A stretch of 5,139 nucleotides of DNA from Polynucleobacter meluiroseus (GTDB lineage: Bacteria > Pseudomonadota > Gammaproteobacteria > Burkholderiales > Burkholderiaceae), in assembly GCA_943329505.2 (NCBI GenBank), contig CALQED020000117.1, forward strand, positions 1 to 5,139. Reading direction: 5' to 3'. The notes under the pieces were generated by a model. That model searched no databases, was not told the DNA's origin, and worked only from the letters and a program-made list of their open reading frames with translations. This document shows positions 1 to 5,139 of the stretch, in pieces. Every line of letters begins with the position of its first letter. The first letter of the stretch is position 1. A program made the translations under genes and the position numbers.

Positions 1-649
1 CAAAGAGCATAGAGATGCGACCACTGACTAAATCTGGCAATGACTGGGCACGGCCCTTATAGGGAATATGCCGAATCTGAACACCCGCCATCTCTTTAAA
101 TAATTCGCCGGACATATGCAATGAAGTACCGACACCTGAAGAGCCAAAGGTGAGCTGATTGGGCTTCGCTTTTGCAAGTTCAATGAGTTCGGATAGATTA
201 TTTACGCCCAGTTGTTTATTCACGATCAAGACATTGGGTGTACTGGCTAAAAAACTAATTGGCGTGAAATCTTTCACAGGATCAAAAGACATCTTTTCAT
301 ATAGGGCGCCATTGATTGCATGAATCCCTACCGTACCAATCAGAAGCGTGTAGCCATCAGGCTCACTCTTGGCTACCAAATCAGCACCGATATTGCCGCC
401 ATAGCCAGGACGGTTCTCAACCAAAACTGGCACACCCAGACTCTGTTGCCAACTTTCAGCTAGGATGCGCGCCAAAATATCAGGCGCCCCACCAGGAGTA
501 AAAGTCACAATGATACGAATCGCTTGCTTTGGCCAGGGAGTCTTAGTATTTGTATTCGTTTGCGCATGGGCCGAGAATGTCTCCAAAGCAAACAACAGGA
601 ATACGGTGAAGAGAAGTAACGGGCGCTGGGTTACCTTAAAGAATGGCAT
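1..649 (-). CDS. Bug/TctC-family tripartite tricarboxylate transporter substrate-binding protein, 3' end outside window
   Basis: This is a periplasmic solute-binding protein of the Bug/TctC family, which captures small carboxylates or similar ligands, classically for TctAB-type transporters. I translated the minus strand by hand: it is open from an ATG at 649 to the left edge, giving 216 codons of a family that is usually about 320-330 residues. A signal peptide is visible (hydrophobic stretch at residues 11-22, likely cleavage after AHA at about 29). The mature part begins WPKQAIRIIV, followed by the family loop TFTPGGAPDILAR (49-61) with the conserved Asp57, then VLVENRPGYGGNIGAD, SEPDGYTLL, a FGSSGVGTSLH segment and HIPYKGRAQ. 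It starts 33 bp after dsbB in the same reading frame and has no clear Shine-Dalgarno, so co-transcription is likely. A TTG five codons upstream is a weaker alternative start. The ligand cannot be told from sequence, and no TctA or TctB gene is seen. Confidence 0.9.
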   Translation of the reverse strand, partial: MPFFKVTQRPLLLFTVFLLFALETFSAHAQTNTNTKTPWPKQAIRIIVTFTPGGAPDILARILAESWQQSLGVPVLVENRPGYGGNIGADLVAKSEPDGYTLLIGTVGIHAINGALYEKMSFDPVKDFTPISFLASTPNVLIVNKQLGVNNLSELIELAKAKPNQLTFGSSGVGTSLHMSGELFKEMAGVQIRHIPYKGRAQSLPDLVSGRISMLF

Positions 650-682
650 TATTTTGAAGCCCAAAATCGTGGGCGCACTAAC

Positions 683-1246
683 TTAAAAACCAAATCGGGA
701 TCGCAACCATAGCCAACCCTCATACTGCACTGGATCATCAGCACAAGCGCCAATGCCACATTCCAGCAAAGTAGAAATGAGATTGGCCAGCACGATCAAG
801 ATAAAAATCACCACCAAAGTATTAGCAAACCAAGAGCGTGATCGAACTTCACGATTTGGCAACATTAACAAAATGGCAAAGCCAGCTAATAAACCTAAAT
901 AGCCAACAAAAGCCCAAGTATAAAAATGTAGCTCTAAGAATGTAGCGCCATATCCTTTATCACCAGGCAGAATATGCAAAAGTACTTGGCGCAGAGAAAC
1001 CATCATTCCCACTAAGCCACCCAGAATGCCCCAGCCATAATGTGCGGCATGCGCTCCACAACGAATGTTCAGCACCAACGCAAACCCAATCATTACAAAA
1101 CCGACTCTTTGCATAATACAAAGTGGGCATGGCAATTCACCAAAATAAAGCTGATCAATAAAGGCATAAGACAAGCAACCAATCACTGCTAACAAGGCGA
1201 GTTGATTGCCTAAAGTGGCTAAAGAAGGAAAAGAGTTTCTGCTCAC
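683..1246 (-). CDS. DsbB-family disulfide bond formation membrane protein (variant cysteine pattern)
   Basis: This inner-membrane protein of the DsbB family has 187 residues. Family members reoxidise a periplasmic thiol oxidase such as DsbA and pass the electrons to quinone. Visible features are a first hydrophobic helix (about 14-31), then LPCPLCIMQRVGF with the redox CxxC at Cys40/Cys43 and the adjoining Gln-Arg typical of the family, then further helices at about 48-60, 72-90, 109-129 and 141-160. The loop between the third and fourth helices (about 91-108) contains no cysteine, whereas classical DsbB has its second cysteine pair there. Instead Cys163 and Cys168 lie after the last helix in LLECGIGACADDP. 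This fits a DsbB-like subfamily I recall from other proteobacteria rather than classical DsbB, so no symbol is given. The start is GTG at 1246, only 6 bp after the upstream small gene's stop and without a clear Shine-Dalgarno, which suggests translational coupling. The start keeps the whole first helix. Confidence 0.9.
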   Translation of the reverse strand: MSRNSFPSLATLGNQLALLAVIGCLSYAFIDQLYFGELPCPLCIMQRVGFVMIGFALVLNIRCGAHAAHYGWGILGGLVGMMVSLRQVLLHILPGDKGYGATFLELHFYTWAFVGYLGLLAGFAILLMLPNREVRSRSWFANTLVVIFILIVLANLISTLLECGIGACADDPVQYEGWLWLRSRFGF

Positions 1247-1252
1247 GATTGC

Positions 1253-1411
1253 TTAAAGGCTAATGTTGAGGTGATTAGTAGCATGAAAGCGAAACCAAAC
1301 GATCAAAATGATCACGGTAATGGCTAACATTCCTAAGCCGGCAATACGCTTCTCAAACCAGACCAAGACAAGTCCAATCAATGCTGTCAGAAAAGGGAGG
1401 AACATATACAT
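1253..1411 (-). CDS. small membrane protein, DUF5993-like
   Basis: This gene encodes 52 residues, found by translating the minus strand from ATG 1411 to TAA 1253. The protein begins MYMFLPFLTALIGLVLVWFE and has two hydrophobic segments (about 3-18 and 24-40) joined by a short basic turn (KR, 21-22). It ends in an aromatic/His motif, WFRFHATNHLN. The opening MYMFLPFL and the WFRFHAT ending match my memory of DUF5993 proteins, tiny membrane proteins often found beside a dsbB-like gene; that name rests on recall, not a search. Function is unknown. It lies 6 bp before the DsbB-family gene and in the same frame, so the two are almost certainly co-expressed, and a role with that protein is a reasonable guess. 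No Shine-Dalgarno precedes the ATG. A -10-like TAGAAT ends 6 bases upstream of the ATG, so the message might be leaderless. The third codon is also ATG and could serve as the start. Confidence 0.78.
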   Translation of the reverse strand: MYMFLPFLTALIGLVLVWFEKRIAGLGMLAITVIILIVWFRFHATNHLNISL

Positions 1412-1417
1412 AGGAGA

Positions 1418-1423
1418 ATTCTA
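1418..1423 (-). promoter_or_regulatory. possible -10 box for the small-membrane-protein/dsbB/Bug unit
   Basis: On the minus strand the hexamer TAGAAT (5 of 6 matches to TATAAT) ends 6 bases before the ATG at 1411. If it is used, transcription would begin at or next to the A of the start codon. No good -35 hexamer is seen 16-18 bases upstream, so this is only a suggestion. Confidence 0.25.
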
Positions 1424-1528
1424 GCGCAGGATACTCTGAGCGCTGATAAATCCGTAATTCAAAGCTTAGGGCATGGTCTTTCAGAATGCCTGTTAGAAAA
1501 ATTAGACCCGAATAGACAATGCGATGAC

Positions 1529-1828
1529 TTATCTTTTTAAGGAAGATGATTTACGACGTTTAGAGCTATAGCGTATTTTCAACAACAAAATACTGAGGGC
1601 GAGTGTAAAAGTGAGAGCATTGGCCAATATGAGGGGCCACTTTTCAATGATGAGTCCATAAACTAACCAGAGACCAACTCCTGCAGTAAATAGCGAATAC
1701 ATCCCCAAGGAAATTCCGGAGAGGTCTTTAGTGCGCCAAGATTGAATGGCTTGCGGCAAAAAGGCAACAGTAGTCAAGAAGGCGGCGCAGTAACCGATGA
1801 TTTCAATATGGTGGTATTCCAAGTTCAT
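1529..1828 (-). CDS. SemiSWEET-family sugar transporter (PQ-loop/MtN3 repeat)
   Basis: This is a small three-helix membrane protein of the SemiSWEET family, whose members dimerise to move sugars across the inner membrane. With the ATG at 1828 it is 99 residues, close to the usual 85-100. Helix 1 (about 8-27) ends in the PQ motif FLPQ (Pro25, Gln26), followed by the typical SWRTKDLSGISLGMY stretch. Helix 2 holds Trp54 and helix 3 holds Asn70, the pair that lines the sugar pocket in known SemiSWEETs. The C-terminus is a strongly basic tail (KIRYSSKRRK...). The frame stays open upstream to a TTG at 1897, which would add 23 residues; I prefer the ATG because the protein then begins just before helix 1, as in the family. 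No Shine-Dalgarno precedes the ATG. The gene appears to stand alone: a hairpin lies upstream, and 117 bp separate it from the next gene. The sugar substrate is unknown. Confidence 0.88.
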   Translation of the reverse strand: MNLEYHHIEIIGYCAAFLTTVAFLPQAIQSWRTKDLSGISLGMYSLFTAGVGLWLVYGLIIEKWPLILANALTFTLALSILLLKIRYSSKRRKSSSLKR

Positions 1829-1834
1829 GATTTG

Positions 1835-1840
1835 ATTGTA
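1835..1840 (-). promoter_or_regulatory. possible -10 box for the SemiSWEET gene
   Basis: On the minus strand TACAAT (5 of 6 matches to TATAAT) ends 6 bases before the preferred ATG at 1828. Its use would give a leaderless or nearly leaderless message. The best -35-like element upstream, TTGATC at 1864-1869, is 23 bases away, which is too far for a standard sigma-70 promoter, so support is weak. Confidence 0.28.
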
Positions 1841-1934
1841 ATCAGGGAATGCGGCTTTTGATGGATCAAGCGCAGAGCTAACTTTTCTAGATGACAAGAG
1901 CTTATAAAACTAAAAACCAAAAGAAGAAGATACA

Positions 1935-1957
1935 AGGGGAACTCTATGAGATCCCCT
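1935..1957 (-). terminator. hairpin terminator after the cytochrome c gene, possibly bidirectional
   Basis: AGGGGA-A-CTC and GAG-A-TCCCCT form a stem of nine base pairs with one A-A mismatch and a 3-base TAT loop. It lies 21 bp past the stop of the cytochrome c gene. Read on the minus strand it is followed by TTGTATCTTCTTCTTTT, a moderately T-rich tract. Read on the plus strand it is followed by ATTTTTAAA, a better T run, although no plus-strand gene leads into it. Confidence 0.6.
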
Positions 1958-1978
1958 ATTTTTAAAGACACCGCATCA

Positions 1979-2371
1979 TCACTTCTTATTCGCCCCAGCC
2001 TTGCGAGCTTCTACTTCTTTATTTATCGCTGCAATGGTTTTTGCATCTGGAGACTTCCAATTACCACCAGAATTATTAACGATGTATACCAGGGCATCCG
2101 AAAATCCCTCAATACTTAAATTCGGGTTACCGCCTTTTGCTGGCATTGCCCTCACACCGAAATAAGCATGGGCAGTCAAAGTCACTTGACCCTCTGCAAT
2201 TAATGGTGCCCACTTCGCCTTATCACCAAACTTAGGTGCGTTCAGGACACCAGCACCGTGACAGCTAGCGCATACCTGTTTATAAGTACTTTCACCCGAT
2301 TGCGCGCTGGCTAGACTAGATGCGCCAAGAAGTGCCAAGGCAAAAAAATAACTGGCTGATTTCAATTTCAT
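1979..2371 (-). CDS. c5-like periplasmic cytochrome c, class I, monohaem
   Basis: This small secreted electron-transfer protein has 130 residues from the ATG at 2371. A signal peptide is clear (KLK start, hydrophobic core about 8-21, likely cleavage after ASA at residue 23). The haem-binding site is VCASCHGAG with Cys34, Cys37 and His38. Downstream come APKFGDKAKWAPLI (45-58) and RAMPAKGGNPNLS (74-86), where Met76 is the likely second axial ligand; this order and wording are typical of the cytochrome c5 family. A Lys/Ala-rich tail of about 25 residues (106-130) extends past the usual end of the fold. The start was chosen because AAAGG lies 5 bases before it and the signal peptide begins there; a GTG at 2416 would add 15 unlikely residues. 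It lies 48 bp downstream of the Bug/TctC gene in the same direction, so it may be co-transcribed. Its redox partner cannot be told; a terminal oxidase or dehydrogenase is possible. Confidence 0.92.
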   Translation of the reverse strand: MKLKSASYFFALALLGASSLASAQSGESTYKQVCASCHGAGVLNAPKFGDKAKWAPLIAEGQVTLTAHAYFGVRAMPAKGGNPNLSIEGFSDALVYIVNNSGGNWKSPDAKTIAAINKEVEARKAGANKK

Positions 2372-2376
2372 AAATA

Positions 2377-2381
2377 CCTTT
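2377..2381 (-). promoter_or_regulatory. ribosome binding site of the cytochrome c gene
   Basis: On the minus strand AAAGG lies 5 bases before the ATG at 2371. It decides the start in favour of that ATG over the GTG at 2416. Confidence 0.6.
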
Positions 2382-2419
2382 CGGAGCAAACTCACTAATT
2401 TAGGATTTCGTAGCACGCG

Positions 2420-3406
2420 CTACTCAACCTTTCCAATCTTTTTCACAATCTCGCCCATCTGTGCAGATTCCTTGTCCCAATAGACTTTAAATTCGGGGGC
2501 ATCCATATACTGAATCGGGCTACCGGCACCATTAATAACCGAACGTACTCGCTCATCTGTTGCTGCCTGCTTAGCAGCGTCGCGAAGTTTATTGGTAATG
2601 TATTCAGGGGTAGCACTCGGCACAAATAATCCAGCCCATTGTGCAAACTCAATCTTCACGCCCATCTCTTTAAAGCTAGGCACTTCTGGCAAGCTGGCTA
2701 ATCTGCCATCACCCCAGTGTGCTAAGGCGCGCACCTTACCAGCTTTAATTTGCTGCACGATCGAAGATGGACCGGTAGCAATGGCGTCGACTTGTCCGCC
2801 CAAGAGACCCACAATCGCTGGGCCAGCTCCTGTATATGGGATATGAACCATGTAAAACTTTTCAGAAGACTTGAGCATCTCCATTGGCACATGCATCGTT
2901 CCATAGTTACCCGAAGAGCCAAAGTTATATTTACCAGGATTAGCACGCATAGCCGCGATAAAAGATTTGTAATCCTTCCACGGGCTATCCGCACGTACCA
3001 CCAATACTGTTGGATCTGCAGTGAAGCGAGCAATCGGTTTGAGTTGGTTCAACTGGAATGACTGTTCACGCCCTACAATTTTGTCAGCTTCCGGAATAAT
3101 AGAAATGGAAGATAAGGCCATCAAAATGGTGTAACCGTCTGGCTTTGACTTAGCCACTGCTGCCATACCAATGCCGCCGCCAGCCCCTGCCTTATTTTCG
3201 ACAATAACTGGTTGCCCCAAGATGCGCGAGAGCGCCTCTGCTACAGGTCTGCCAGCAATATCAGCGACACCTCCAGGAGGAAATGGCACTACCATCGTGA
3301 TCGGTTTTGTAGGCCAGGTCTCTGGCGTCTGAGCAAATGCAGAGATCGCTAGAAAAGATGTGGCAATCAAGCCTAGTAGCTGGTTAATACAGAATTTTGG
3401 TCTCAT
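2420..3406 (-). CDS. Bug/TctC-family tripartite tricarboxylate transporter substrate-binding protein
   Basis: This is a complete periplasmic solute-binding protein of 328 residues, the normal length of the Bug/TctC family. The signal peptide covers about residues 1-25 (hydrophobic 10-24, cleavage near AFA-Q). The mature protein begins WPTKPITMVV, then the ligand loop PFPPGGVADIAGR (41-53) with conserved Asp49, VIVENKAGAGGGIG, SKPDGYTIL, FGSSGNYGTMH, HIPYTGAGPAIVGLLGGQVD, and near the end WAGLFVPSATP and the C-terminal helices. It therefore has both lobes intact. Its ligand is unknown; the family binds carboxylates, amino acids and aromatic acids. No TctA/TctB genes adjoin, as is common for the many orphan Bug receptors of Burkholderiales. 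It is divergent from an FAH-family enzyme gene and is followed by a cytochrome c gene 48 bp on. The ATG at 3406 has no strong Shine-Dalgarno. The N-terminal Cys6 is not in a lipobox, so it is not a lipoprotein. Confidence 0.95.
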   Translation of the reverse strand: MRPKFCINQLLGLIATSFLAISAFAQTPETWPTKPITMVVPFPPGGVADIAGRPVAEALSRILGQPVIVENKAGAGGGIGMAAVAKSKPDGYTILMALSSISIIPEADKIVGREQSFQLNQLKPIARFTADPTVLVVRADSPWKDYKSFIAAMRANPGKYNFGSSGNYGTMHVPMEMLKSSEKFYMVHIPYTGAGPAIVGLLGGQVDAIATGPSSIVQQIKAGKVRALAHWGDGRLASLPEVPSFKEMGVKIEFAQWAGLFVPSATPEYITNKLRDAAKQAATDERVRSVINGAGSPIQYMDAPEFKVYWDKESAQMGEIVKKIGKVE

Positions 3407-3407
3407 T

Positions 3408-3437
3408 TTGGTGTCTAAATATTAATTTCGTTATCAT
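3408..3437 (+). promoter_or_regulatory. possible sigma-70 promoter for the FAH-family gene
   Basis: TTGGTG (3408-3413), an 18-base spacer and TATCAT (3432-3437, 5 of 6 matches to TATAAT) would start transcription near 3444, leaving a leader of about 75 bases before the ATG at 3518. The same 111-bp gap must also hold the promoter of the divergent Bug gene, for which I see no convincing pair of boxes. An 8-base palindrome, GGCTAGCC, lies at 3480-3487. Confidence 0.3.
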
Positions 3438-3504
3438 TTATGCTCTTTATCCTACTACAAGAACCAACACATTTAACAGGGCTAGCCTAGACATAAGCCC
3501 CAAC

Positions 3505-3509
3505 GGAGA
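3505..3509 (+). promoter_or_regulatory. ribosome binding site of the FAH-family gene
   Basis: GGAGA lies 8 bases before the ATG at 3518. It is the clearest Shine-Dalgarno in the window and supports that start. Confidence 0.7.
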
Positions 3510-3517
3510 TAGCAAGC

Positions 3518-4405
3518 ATGAAATACGCAACATTTTCTTTATTAAAAGAGCCCTCTAAGACTCGTGTGGGGATTATGACGGCCGACGGCAAGACCATTGA
3601 AGAGCTCGATTTAGGGGTAGATGTCAGCGAAGATGGCATCGTTGCCATCCTGAAATCTGACCTAGCAGGCAAGCTACCTAAACCAGTTGCAACTCATGCA
3701 TTTACTGATATCCGCTTACTGGCACCCGTTCCAAGGCCTCGTAGGAATATTTTTTGCGTTGGCAAGAATTATCATGAGCACGCAAAAGAATTTTCAAATA
3801 GCGGTTTTGATGGCAGCGCTAAACCTGGTGAAGATATTCCGAGCCATGCCATCTTCTTCACTAAGCCACCAGAGTCAGTGACTGGTCCAAATACCAATGT
3901 GATCATTCCTACTGCCGTATCGACCTGTATTGACTATGAAGCAGAGCTCACGATTGTGATTGGTAAAGGTGGCAAAGGCATTACCGAAGCGGATGCCATG
4001 AAGCATGTATGGGGCTACACTGCCATCAATGATGTGACAGCACGCGATTGGCAACAACGTCATAAACAATGGTTTCTAGGTAAGAGCTTTGATACCTTCT
4101 GCCCAATGGGCCCTTGGGTAGTCAGTGCTGACGAATTAAATGCCGAAGATATTTCTGTGAAATGCTGGGTGAATGGTGAACTACGCCAAAACTCGAATAC
4201 CAAAGACCTCATCTTTGATATTCCCAATATGATTGCAACCGTTTCTGCTGGCATTACCCTCTATCCTGGCGACCTTATCGCTACAGGCACACCAGTGGGT
4301 GTTGGCATTGGATTTAAGCCGCCAAAGTATTTGGTCAATGGTGACGTAGTAGTTGTGGAGATGGGCGGCATTGGCAAACTTGAAAATACGTTTGTAGCCG
4401 TTTAA
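3518..4405 (+). CDS. fumarylacetoacetate hydrolase (FAH) family protein
   Basis: This cytoplasmic metal-dependent enzyme of the FAH superfamily has 295 residues; members hydrolyse or decarboxylate acylpyruvates, oxaloacetate and related diketo acids, or hydrate dienoates. It has a short N-terminal domain (about 1-65) and then the FAH catalytic fold. Visible motifs are FCVGKNYHEHAKE (79-91), where His88 and Glu91 match the catalytic His-Glu dyad of FAHD1-type enzymes; FFTKPP (113-118); DYEAELTIVIGK (139-150), with Glu141 and Glu143 as metal ligands; GYTAINDVTARD (166-177), with Asp172 as the third ligand; KSFDTFCPMGPW (189-200); and PGDLIATGTPVGVG near the C-terminus. All expected active-site residues are present, so it should be active. 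The exact substrate is not given by sequence. It is the only plus-strand gene, divergent from the Bug/TctC gene, which hints at shared regulation or a common carboxylate pathway. It has a good ribosome binding site and ends at a strong hairpin terminator. Confidence 0.95.
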   Translation: MKYATFSLLKEPSKTRVGIMTADGKTIEELDLGVDVSEDGIVAILKSDLAGKLPKPVATHAFTDIRLLAPVPRPRRNIFCVGKNYHEHAKEFSNSGFDGSAKPGEDIPSHAIFFTKPPESVTGPNTNVIIPTAVSTCIDYEAELTIVIGKGGKGITEADAMKHVWGYTAINDVTARDWQQRHKQWFLGKSFDTFCPMGPWVVSADELNAEDISVKCWVNGELRQNSNTKDLIFDIPNMIATVSAGITLYPGDLIATGTPVGVGIGFKPPKYLVNGDVVVVEMGGIGKLENTFVAV

Positions 4406-4430
4406 GCAAATCGATTGACCGCGATATTCA

Positions 4431-4453
4431 AAAGCCACCTGCGGGTGGCTTTT
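4431..4453 (+). terminator. strong intrinsic terminator between convergent genes
   Basis: AAAGCCACC, loop TGCG, then GGTGGCTTT forms a perfect 9-bp stem that runs directly into a run of seven T on the plus strand, 25 bp after the FAH-family stop codon. The A run on its left side gives TTTTGAATAT after the stem on the minus strand, so it can also end transcription from feoB. Confidence 0.9.
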
Positions 4454-4497
4454 TTTCGGGTCGCTTTTTATAAGTCAGTCTGTTGAGCGAAGATTAC

Positions 4498-5139
4498 TCA
4501 ACCCAGGCCGAAGAAAATGGCGATACGGTAGGTAATGAATGAGGCAATGTAGGCGAGTCCAAATAAATAGCTAAGCATGATTATTGGAATCTTCCAGCCG
4601 CCCGTTTCACGCTTGACCGCTGCGATAGTTGAAAGACATTGAGGGGCAAATACAAACCAGGCAAGCAATGAAAGCGCCGTCGCTAATGACCAACCGCTAG
4701 AAATCAATGGGATCAATGCTTCTGCAGCATCGGCACTAGAGCTTGATAAAGCATATACCGTGGCTAATGAACTAACTACCACCTCGCGAGCGGCCATACC
4801 TGGCACTAAGGCAATACTGATCTGCCAATTAAATCCAATAGGAGAAAAAATATGGGCTAAGCCCTGCCCTAGCATCCCCGCAAAACTATATTGAATCGGG
4901 GATAAGGTTGATCCTTCTGGGGGCACCGGAAAACTTGATAAGACCCATAGACCAATTGTCATCAGCAAGATAATTCCGCCGACACGACGCAAGAAAATTT
5001 CTGCGCGTTGCCAAAGGCTAATCGCTAGATTACCTAAGCGTGGCATGTGATAACTTGGCAACTCCATCATGAGCGCATTCATTCTGAACTGCTCACTCGT
5101 AAAGCGCTTGAGTACCCAGGCTACGGCCATCGCACCGAA
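4498..5139 (-). CDS. feoB: ferrous iron transport protein B, C-terminal part only
   Basis: This is the C-terminal 213 residues of FeoB, the inner-membrane Fe(II) permease with an N-terminal GTPase domain. The GTPase and first half of the membrane part lie beyond the right edge. Counted from the first codon in the window, it shows the family string ELPSYHMPRLGN (26-37), the amphipathic stretch leading to helix RVGGIILLMTIGLWVL, the conserved PGMAAREVVVSSLATVY (113-129), and the second Gate region with FAPQCLSTIAAVKRETGGW (164-182), including the conserved cysteine, followed by the last helices and a short FGLG end. The frame is open to the right edge, so this is a cut by the window, not a broken gene. 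No feoC-like gene follows; a bidirectional terminator lies downstream. The FAH-family gene is convergent and functionally unrelated as far as can be seen. Confidence 0.95.
   Translation of the reverse strand, partial: FGAMAVAWVLKRFTSEQFRMNALMMELPSYHMPRLGNLAISLWQRAEIFLRRVGGIILLMTIGLWVLSSFPVPPEGSTLSPIQYSFAGMLGQGLAHIFSPIGFNWQISIALVPGMAAREVVVSSLATVYALSSSSADAAEALIPLISSGWSLATALSLLAWFVFAPQCLSTIAAVKRETGGWKIPIIMLSYLFGLAYIASFITYRIAIFFGLG

Noticed and set aside
465..686. Plus-strand open frame of 73 codons with a hydrophobic stretch
   Set aside because: It is antisense to the Bug/TctC gene, whose minus-strand translation gives a clear family match including a signal peptide; this frame is its shadow.
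1469..1491. Inverted repeat GGGCAT/ATGCCT between the SemiSWEET and the small membrane protein genes
   Set aside because: It is a short stem with one G-T pair, an 11-base loop and no T run; it could be a weak terminator of the SemiSWEET gene but is within chance expectation.
1829..1897. N-terminal extension of the SemiSWEET from a TTG start at 1897
   Set aside because: The 23 extra residues are not part of the usual SemiSWEET length and the TTG has no good ribosome binding site; the ATG at 1828 fits the family better.
2372..2416. N-terminal extension of the cytochrome from a GTG at 2416
   Set aside because: It would put 15 residues before an ordinary signal peptide, whereas an AAAGG lies just before the ATG at 2371.
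2722..3061. Overlapping open frames of about 100 codons on both strands inside the complete Bug/TctC gene
   Set aside because: They show no recognisable motif and lie wholly within a gene with a strong family match.
3389..3406. Possible lipoprotein signal in the complete Bug/TctC protein because of Cys6
   Set aside because: The cysteine comes before the hydrophobic core and no lipobox surrounds it; the sequence is a standard cleavable signal peptide.
3480..3487. Palindrome GGCTAGCC before the FAH-family gene as an operator
   Set aside because: Eight bases is too short to claim a regulator site without a second copy or a neighbouring regulator gene.
4482..4502. Inverted repeat GTTGAG/CTCAAC overlapping the feoB stop codon
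   Set aside because: The stem is only 6 bp with a 9-base loop and no T run follows on the minus strand; the strong hairpin at 4431-4453 explains termination.

Overview
The window looks like chromosome from a betaproteobacterium of the Burkholderiaceae with moderate GC content. Polynucleobacter or a close relative is my best inference. The evidence is two Bug/TctC-type periplasmic binding proteins, a c5-like cytochrome, a FeoB end and a short SemiSWEET in compact, AT-leaning DNA. The genus was not tested by any search. There is no sign of a mobile element, phage, CRISPR array or RNA gene.

Layout: everything is on the minus strand except one gene. Reading the minus strand from right to left, the window opens inside feoB (ferrous iron permease), of which only the last 213 codons are present. 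A strong hairpin terminator (4431-4453) separates feoB from the convergent plus-strand gene for a fumarylacetoacetate-hydrolase-family enzyme (3518-4405). That enzyme gene is divergent, across about 110 bp, from a minus-strand pair: a complete Bug/TctC solute-binding protein (2420-3406) followed by a small c5-like cytochrome c (1979-2371). A hairpin at 1935-1957 ends that unit. Next is a SemiSWEET sugar transporter (1529-1828). Last is a tight unit made of a 52-residue membrane protein resembling DUF5993 (1253-1411), a DsbB-family membrane protein (683-1246) and a second Bug/TctC protein (starts at 649 and runs off the left edge).

How the genes may work together: the two Bug proteins probably capture small carboxylates in the periplasm, but no TctA/TctB membrane partners lie in the window, so both look like orphan receptors. 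The FAH-family enzyme could act on an acylpyruvate or related keto acid and may share a regulator or pathway with the divergent Bug gene; this is only a neighbourhood inference. The DUF5993-like/DsbB pair is the most curious part. The DsbB-like protein keeps the quinone-side CxxC but has no cysteines in the second periplasmic loop. It carries a Cys-X4-Cys near its C-terminus instead, and it sits 6 bp after a tiny membrane protein of unknown function.

The longest stretches without a gene are 1412-1528, 1829-1978, 3407-3517 and 4406-4497, all under 300 bases. They hold putative promoters and terminators as listed.
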